Shown here: piece after piece, positions 58,526-64,000 of the stretch
How the letters are laid out: every line of letters starts with the position of its first letter
Position numbering within the stretch: the first letter of the stretch is position 1
NCBI GenBank assembly: GCA_023313575.1
Contig: JAJTTP010000001.1
Coordinates: 4,712,001 to 4,776,000 of the forward strand
Length of the DNA: 64,000 nucleotides
Direction: 5' to 3'
From: Eutypella sp. D-1
Taxonomy: Eukaryota > Ascomycota > Sordariomycetes > Xylariales > Diatrypaceae
Notes under the pieces: model-generated
What the model was told of the DNA's origin: nothing
What the model saw: the letters and a program-made list of their open reading frames with translations, nothing else
Databases searched by the model: none
Translations under genes and position numbers: made by a program

Positions 58526-59382
58526 AACGATGATTTCCTTAGAGCGAGAGGTGCTTAAATTTGAAGCTATGGTCCCCTCAATGGATCGGCCATAGCCGGA
58601 ATATTCCCACGCTCCCATTGTGATTATGGGTATCAAATGATGACGAAGACACGGCCGTGCTTGGCCTTGGCTTCATTAACGAAAGAACATGAAAAGGCGG
58701 CATCAACTGATCATCTTGATTCAACCGCCATCGCATTGCATCGCGTGGTCCCTTGTTTTCAACCTTGAATGTTATGTTATACCCATTGGACAACAGTTCT
58801 TATATTTATTTCCCTCCCCTTCATACGGCAGGTGGCTAAGGGCTTTTGGTGCATTTCATTACATTGCGTCGCATCATAGAGAGAGGATTTTACGGCTTCG
58901 GGGGTGTTTTTTTACCTTTTTTTTTTCGTGACCCTCTAGCCCTTCTTGCCTTTGTTTGTTTTATCTTTCTCTTCATTCGCGAATGATACCAGACGCTTTT
59001 CCGTCAATAATACTACTAGTTGTTTTCAGCATGTAATACCACCAAATAGCTCTGGCCGGGGGGGTTTTTTTTTTTCTTTCTCTGGCGATGCTCAATTCTA
59101 GCTTTCTGCCTTGCTCCTTCCTCCTTTTTCCCCCCTTTCCCCTTTCTGCCCTCTTTTGCACCTACCTGAAGCATTTGCATATGAGGGCCGGCATTGCCTT
59201 CGGGGGAAAAGAAAGGGGTGGTTTACTACGGTCGCAGGAGGATGCCTGCTGTCTGTTGGTTGTTATTATGGCTGTCTAATGTCTATCGGAGGATGAGAAA
59301 GGGGGTGGAACGAGAGATGGGAAGAACAAAAAAAAGGAGAGAAGAGATGAGGGCTGATGGAAGCAGGGCCAAAGAGGGAGAT

Positions 59383-59404
59383 AGAGAGAGAGAGAGAGAG
59401 AGAG
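59383..59404. repeat. (AG)n microsatellite
   Basis: About 11 uninterrupted AG units; first of three such tracts within 370 nt. Confidence 0.9.
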
Positions 59405-59448
59405 CCAGCCTGTCTGTATATGTATAGCATTTGCCGAGGAAGGGGAGG

Positions 59449-59488
59449 GGAACCGGGACCGGAACCGGAACCAGGACCAGGACCGGAC
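59449..59488. repeat. Imperfect hexamer repeat (GGAACC/GGACCG)
   Basis: Six to seven imperfect copies of a 6-nt GGAACC-like unit drifting to CAGGAC and GGACCG variants. Confidence 0.8.
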
Positions 59489-59599
59489 ATGTGTCCATAC
59501 ATACTGTGTTTTTTGCTATTAGATGAAGGAATGGAAGAGAAGAGAGAAAGAAAGAAAGAATAAAGCAGAAACAGGTGTATGTATGTGCGGGTGATGGTG

Positions 59600-59616
59600 G
59601 AGAGAGAGAGAGAGAG
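59600..59616. repeat. (AG)n microsatellite
   Basis: Eight AG units; second of three GA tracts in this spacer. Confidence 0.85.
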
Positions 59617-59732
59617 TTAGGCCACAGATAGGAAATATCCCGAATTTTTGCTCCTGGCCGTTCCCCCACCCCCCATCCACCGGTTGCCGTCCCCGTCCAC
59701 TCATTCGCCTGCGTTATGTGGCGCGTGACTTT

Positions 59733-59752
59733 GAGAGAGAGAGAGAGAGAGA
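59733..59752. repeat. (GA)n microsatellite
   Basis: About ten GA units; third of three GA tracts in this spacer. Confidence 0.85.
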
Positions 59753-60419
59753 CTCGTGCCCACTTTACTCTTGCTAACTTGGATCTTCCGGCGTGTGAGC
59801 CGCTGCTTCTAACTACGTACTTACTGGAGCTGTGATTCCCAGGGGTCCGTATACCAAAAGCTTCACACTTCTCTATATTGAACAGCCATCCAGCAGCATT
59901 AATTAAAGCCTGTGTGGGCTTCGTAGGCAATTAATTTGCTTATAGTGGAAGACCGGGCTCCCCCCATCACATCACACGTTGCAGCGATAGGGGGGGGGAG
60001 AGGGAGGCCTCTAGTTCTCTCAGCTGCCTACGTAGGAGGCACCGGACATGGACTAATCGGGTTTCCATCACTCACTATGTGGGTAGGGGTCACCCATTGT
60101 ATTCTGTATTGTATTTATGGTGCTCAGATAGGAGGTCAGGAATATGCTTCGATACGTTTTTGGTGGGATGATACTATCTATCATTGTTTACGGCCACTGT
60201 AGTAGCTCTGATTTGTGTTTTGGTTGTTACATGGCTAGGACTACGAGGCTACGAATGTTATTATATAAAGGAGCCTCTTTTATCTAGCCAACCCTCACGG
60301 GCCCAGGCCATGCTAATGTTATGTGGCGGGGCCATTAAAGATTTGATGTCCGAATGTTCCGAGGAGAGATTTCCCAATAGGCCTGGGCATCGATTTCATC
60401 GCGAGCGGAGGGGCCACGA

Positions 60420-61598
60420 TCAGCTATTAGAGTCGTGTTCGCGCTCGATGATGTCGTAGTGGCCGGGTGGGTGGGTGCCGTCGTTCAGGACCATGGCCTC
60501 GCGGTGTCTCCGGCGCAGACGCTGCTCCTCGGCGCTCTGTTCCCGGACGCGGGGTCTAGACGCCGAGGCCGACGAAGCGGCGGCGGCAGCGGCAGAGGTG
60601 GTGGTGGTCTCGATCTGGATGGAGTCGCCCTCGCCGTCGCCGTCGGCGAGGCTGATCTCGAGCACGACCTTAACGTGGTCGCCGGGGCGGTCGCGGTTGT
60701 TGTCGCGGCGGGGGCGCTTGGACTTCGCGATGAGGCGGCCGCGGACGAGGGCGCGGCGCCCGGACCGCGTGGCGGCCAGGCGCTGCGCGATGTCGCTGAT
60801 GCGGTTCTTGCAGCGCTTGACGTAGGCGGCGAAGTTGCGACGGCGGAGCTCGTCGTCGTCCTTGTCGACGCCGGCGGCGCACCAGGGCTGGCGCGCCAGC
60901 CACCGGCCCACGAACCCGGCCTCGATCAGCGGCTCCGTCCCGTACTTGTGCATCAGCCGGTACAGCAGCATCAGACACCGCCGCTCGTTGATGTCCCGCA
61001 GGTAGTACTCGTCGTACAGCGGGTCGTCCATCGGCTCCGTCCACGCCGCGTCCTCCATGTTGAGCTCCAGTGACCGCACCAGTGCGCCGTATGCCTTGGG
61101 CGTGTTCAGTGCTATCAGCGGTTCCTGCCAGGTCTCTACTGTTTTTTTTATAATATATTAATTAGTTTCGCACGGATCTGCGGGTTGCCACCCTCCTAAA
61201 AAAGAAAAGATGAGAATGGAAAGAAACTCACCATCCTCGACGGCAAAGGCCAACGCCTTCAAACACCGATCGCGCTCGTCGTAGTCCGGACGAGTGATGC
61301 CCCAGAGCAGGTAGTCGACGACGGCGGGGTCATTAACGGCGCGGCCGGCGACGATCTTGAGGGCGGTCTCGCGGATGGAGAAGTTGTAGTGCTGCAGCAG
61401 GGTCCCGAGGGTGTCCTGCTTGAGGGCGTCCTCGGTGTCCTGGGTGATATACTGGGTCTTGGGGGGCGCGGGCTTGATCTCGGCCTCGTCGCGGTAGTAC
61501 TCGAGCGTCACGCGCATGGCGCAGAGGAAGCTCACGGCCGCGACGCCCAGCCCGACCAGCACCGTCCGCTCATCTCGGAGGAAGGATACGAATCCCAT
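60420..61598 (-). CDS. Membrane-anchored helical-repeat protein, function unknown
   Basis: Two exons, 61598-61232 and 61138-60420 (intron 93 nt; the acceptor at 61136 three bases on is also in phase), 361 aa. Residues about 12-28 (VLVGLGVAAVSFLCAMRV) form a single likely membrane anchor after MGFVSFLRDER. A soluble region with ARM-like alpha helices follows: GTLLQHYNFSIRETALKIVAGRAVNDPAVVDYLLWGITRPDYDERDRCLKALAFAVED, then EPLIALNTPKAYGALVRSLELN and RCLMLLYRLMHKYGTEPLIEAGFVGRWL. The C-terminal 120 residues are basic (RRALVRGRLIAKSKRPRRDNNRD) then acidic, Ala/Ser-rich and Arg/Glu-rich, probably disordered. I do not recognise a named family. A tail facing the cytosol, anchored in an outer or ER membrane, would be consistent, but this is inference. 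Confidence 0.75.
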
Positions 61599-62152
61599 GC
61601 TTGCGTCCGCTCGAATCCATATCAGGTTCTCGTAGCCATGCGATGCGATGCGATACGATGCGATGTGTTGTTGTTGATGATGATGTTTTTTGTTTGGTGG
61701 GGGTTTTGAGGTTGTGATGCGTTTGGTAGGACTTGCTGGGGGACTGCTACAGTAGAGGTAATGTTTTAGGTGAATTAGTGAGGTGAAGTAGTTAGTGCGT
61801 AGTGGAACTGACAGACTGACTTGCTTGACTGGAACCTTCCCGTCAACCCGTCCAGAACGTGGGGCTCGTCATGTACCATGTAGCTAGGTACCTAGGTACC
61901 ATGTATGTACGTACCTGTATGTGACCATTTAGTTTCATGTACCTGGAGAGATAACAGTAGATAAGCAGGCAAGAGCAGATAAGATTAAAATTATTTCCTA
62001 AGGTTGTCAATCGATACCTACCAAGGTCCACGGGTACTGACTGCCTCAGTACATTATAAGGGAATAAATACTTACCACAACACACCTCGCGGTCATTTCT
62101 AGCATTTCTTGTTGTTGTTGTTGTCCCACAATCCCCCCCCCCTCGTTTCGCC
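61599..62152. promoter_or_regulatory. Divergent intergenic region upstream of NOP14
   Basis: About 550 nt between two start codons. It includes GATGCGATGCGAT-type repeats (61640-61665), TACCTAGGTACC palindromes at 61885-61915 and a TTG run at 62107-62124 next to the NOP14 ATG. Confidence 0.5.
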
Positions 62153-63993
62153 ATGGCCGGCGGCTCTCAGCTCAAACGGCTCAAGGCTGCCTTACGGGAT
62201 CAAGGTGTTATCGGGCCCCAGCAATCAAAAAAACAAAAGAAACAAAATGCCCAGAACGCAAAAGGCCCCGCCAACAAACGTCTAGAGAAGGCGACCGCCC
62301 TCGAAAACATCAGGACTCAGTTTAACCCTTTCGACTTGAAGCATAACGTCCGAGGACCTAAGTTCGAGGTTACCACCAATAAACCCCCGTCCGGAAATGC
62401 TGCCAAGGGTATCAATGGTCGTCCTAGCGAGGCCAATGCCGTCGGCGAGGAGAGGCGGCGTCAGACACTCCTGGTAGAGATGAACCGCCGTAACAAAGTA
62501 GGAGGTATACTTGATCGACGTTTCGGCGAGAACGACCCCACCATGGCCCCCGAGGACAAGATGTTGGAGCGTTTCGCCTGGGAGAAACAACGGAGTCACA
62601 AGAAATCCATGTTTGATCTAGAAGACGATGAGCCTACCGAAGGCTTGACACATATGGGCAAATCTTTATCGTTTGATGACTCGGCTCTTGTGGACGACTA
62701 CGAGGATGACGATGCAGCTTTGGAGTCTGACGACGATGATGACGACGGCAACGCGGCGGGCGAGAGACGACGTGCTTTAAAACGCTTACGTTCCGATGGT
62801 GTGGAAGATGGCGAGGGCGCGGATGGCCAGCCAGAACGCAAAAAGACGAAACAAGAGGTGATGAAGGAGCTCATCGCCAAGTCCAAATTCTACAAGTACG
62901 AGAGGCAGCAGGTGAAGGAGGCCGACGAGGATCTGCGTGAAGAGTTGGACAAGGAGTTCCGCGATCTACACCCCCTTCTTTTCAACAGCAGAAAACCCGA
63001 AAGTGCTCCCGTCGATACGCCCCAAGAAGACTCGGCCGCAGCCCAGAGGGAAAAGCTCGAGCGCCAATACGATATGCGCCTCAGGCAGTTGGCCCTTGAC
63101 AGGAGAGCGCAACCTACCGAACGCACGAAGACGGAGGAAGAGAAGGCGGAAGAGGAAGCCAACAAGCTTAAGGAGCTGGAGCTGAAAAGAGTACGACGAA
63201 TGGAGGGGCAGCAAGACAGCGAAGACGAAGACGAAGACGACAACAAAGATAAAGACGGGGCAGGGCAGGTGAATGACGACATAATGTTTATGGAGAATGA
63301 AGAAGAGGATACCTTTGGCCTTGGTGCTGGTATCAAAACGCGACCGACTGCTGCGGAACTCGGTTTCGACGACGAAGATGATTTCCTCATCGAAGACGAC
63401 CTGGTCGCCAGCGGTTCTGACCTAGAACCCATCGAAAGCGGAGAATCCTCGGAAGATGATGAGGGATCGGAAGCCGACGAGAACGATGACGATGACGAGT
63501 TCACTAAGGGTCTTCTAAACGAGGAGGAAACGAATAACCCGATCTTTACTCAGAAACTAGCCGGCCCGAATCAGGCCGCCGACGCCGGGAATGATGCAAA
63601 TGGGCTTCCTTACACATTTCCTTGCCCCCAAAGCCTTGATGAGCTCATCGAGGTCACGAAAGCTGTCTCTCTGGAAAAGGTACCTATAATCGTGCAGCGT
63701 ATCAGAGCGCTATACCATCCGAAATTAGATAGTAGCAACAAGTCGAAATTAGGGAATTTCGCTCAGTCGCTGGTTCACTATATCGCACATTTATCCAATC
63801 TCCCGGAGGTGCCCTCCTTCGCCGTCCTGGAGAACCTCATCCGCCATACCCATTCACTAGCCAAGAGCTATCCTATCGAAATATCGAATTCGTTTCGGTC
63901 CGAAGTCGAGGAGTTCGGCCAGTCAAGACGAATGTCACCAAAGCTGGGAGATCTAATCATCCTCACTGCTATCGGAACGATATTCCCAACCTC
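62153..63993 (+). CDS. NOP14: Nucleolar protein Nop14 (U3 snoRNP/small-subunit processome), partial
   Basis: Only the first exon is in the window: 613 full codons and two bases, ending at a GTAAGT donor at 63994, so the gene continues beyond the right edge. Nop14 is a small-subunit processome component needed for 18S rRNA maturation and Noc4/Emg1 assembly. The start MAGGSQLKRLKAALRDQGVIGPQQSKKQKKQ is basic. The conserved N-terminal block NIRTQFNPFDLKHNVRGPKFEV is followed by RRQTLLVEMNRRNKVGGILDRRFGENDPTMAPEDKMLERFAWEKQR, typical of the family. Long acidic stretches follow (DDYEDDDAALESDDDDDDG; GESSEDDEGSEADENDDDDEF). The region after about residue 480 (YTFPCPQSLDELIEV) is the start of the helical C-terminal part, ending IGTIFPTS at the donor, where the family continues DHFHQ. 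Confidence 0.93.
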
Positions 63994-64000
63994 GTAAGTC

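Larger units (their letters stand above)
58526..60419. other. Intergenic region with several simple repeats
   Basis: About 1.9 kb between the stops of the CLIP-like gene (plus) and the ARM-like gene (minus). It is unusually rich in simple repeats (three GA tracts and a hexamer repeat, listed separately). A G run lies near 59989-59999. No gene is supported. Confidence 0.55.

Noticed and set aside
60435..61073. 212-codon plus-strand frame opposite the ARM-like gene
   Set aside because: Val/Ala/Leu-rich shadow without start context; the minus strand has a coherent spliced protein.

Overview
The window reads as nuclear chromosome of a filamentous ascomycete (Pezizomycotina, probably Sordariomycete-like). 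Short GT-AG introns (about 50-230 nt) often carry CTAAC/CTGAC branch sites. Most genes are single-copy housekeeping genes on both strands, without operons. Spacers are 0.5-3 kb and rich in short TACCTA/TAGGTA palindromes. I see no rRNA, tRNA, CRISPR array or intact transposon.

Layout. 1-6.5 kb: no supportable gene. 6.5-11 kb: CCT4 (chaperonin delta subunit) divergent from RPT1 (26S proteasome ATPase). 12.7-17.6 kb: a His-rich zinc-cluster protein of unknown function, an acyl-protein-thioesterase-like hydrolase, and what looks like a broken PIN-like (auxin-efflux-family) transporter gene. 19-23 kb: CPA2, the large subunit of mitochondrial arginine-specific carbamoyl-phosphate synthase. 24.3-26.7 kb: a protein with a fungal STAND-type N-terminal domain and ankyrin-like segment. 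27.4-32.3 kb: SEC66, RCL1 and a DUF1746/Dsc4-type membrane protein with a 33-glutamate tract. 33.9-41 kb: a small unknown protein, ORC3 and a mitochondrial PPR-like protein. 43-51 kb: GH38 alpha-mannosidase (AMS1 type) and MSH1 (mitochondrial MutS). 51.6-52.8 kb: ribosomal stalk protein P0. 55.6-58.5 kb: a CAP-Gly/coiled-coil CLIP-170-like protein. 60.4-61.6 kb: a membrane-anchored unknown protein. 62.2 kb to the end: the 5' part of NOP14, cut at its first visible intron.

The genes cover unrelated core processes: protein folding and turnover (CCT4, RPT1, Dsc4-like), ER translocation (SEC66), ribosome biogenesis and structure (RCL1, NOP14, P0), DNA replication and repair (ORC3, MSH1), arginine synthesis (CPA2), glycan turnover (AMS1) and microtubule plus-end function (CLIP). 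Exon structures were worked out by hand from splice signals, reading phase and recalled family sequence. Several correct misleading open frames: RPT1 begins with an exon holding only the ATG, P0 ends in a 7-nt coding exon, and AMS1 and the CLIP gene start at internal ATGs. I did not find a convincing new multi-gene system. The most interesting items are the decaying PIN-like gene, the tiny coding exons, the poly-Glu minisatellite and the uncharacterised proteins.
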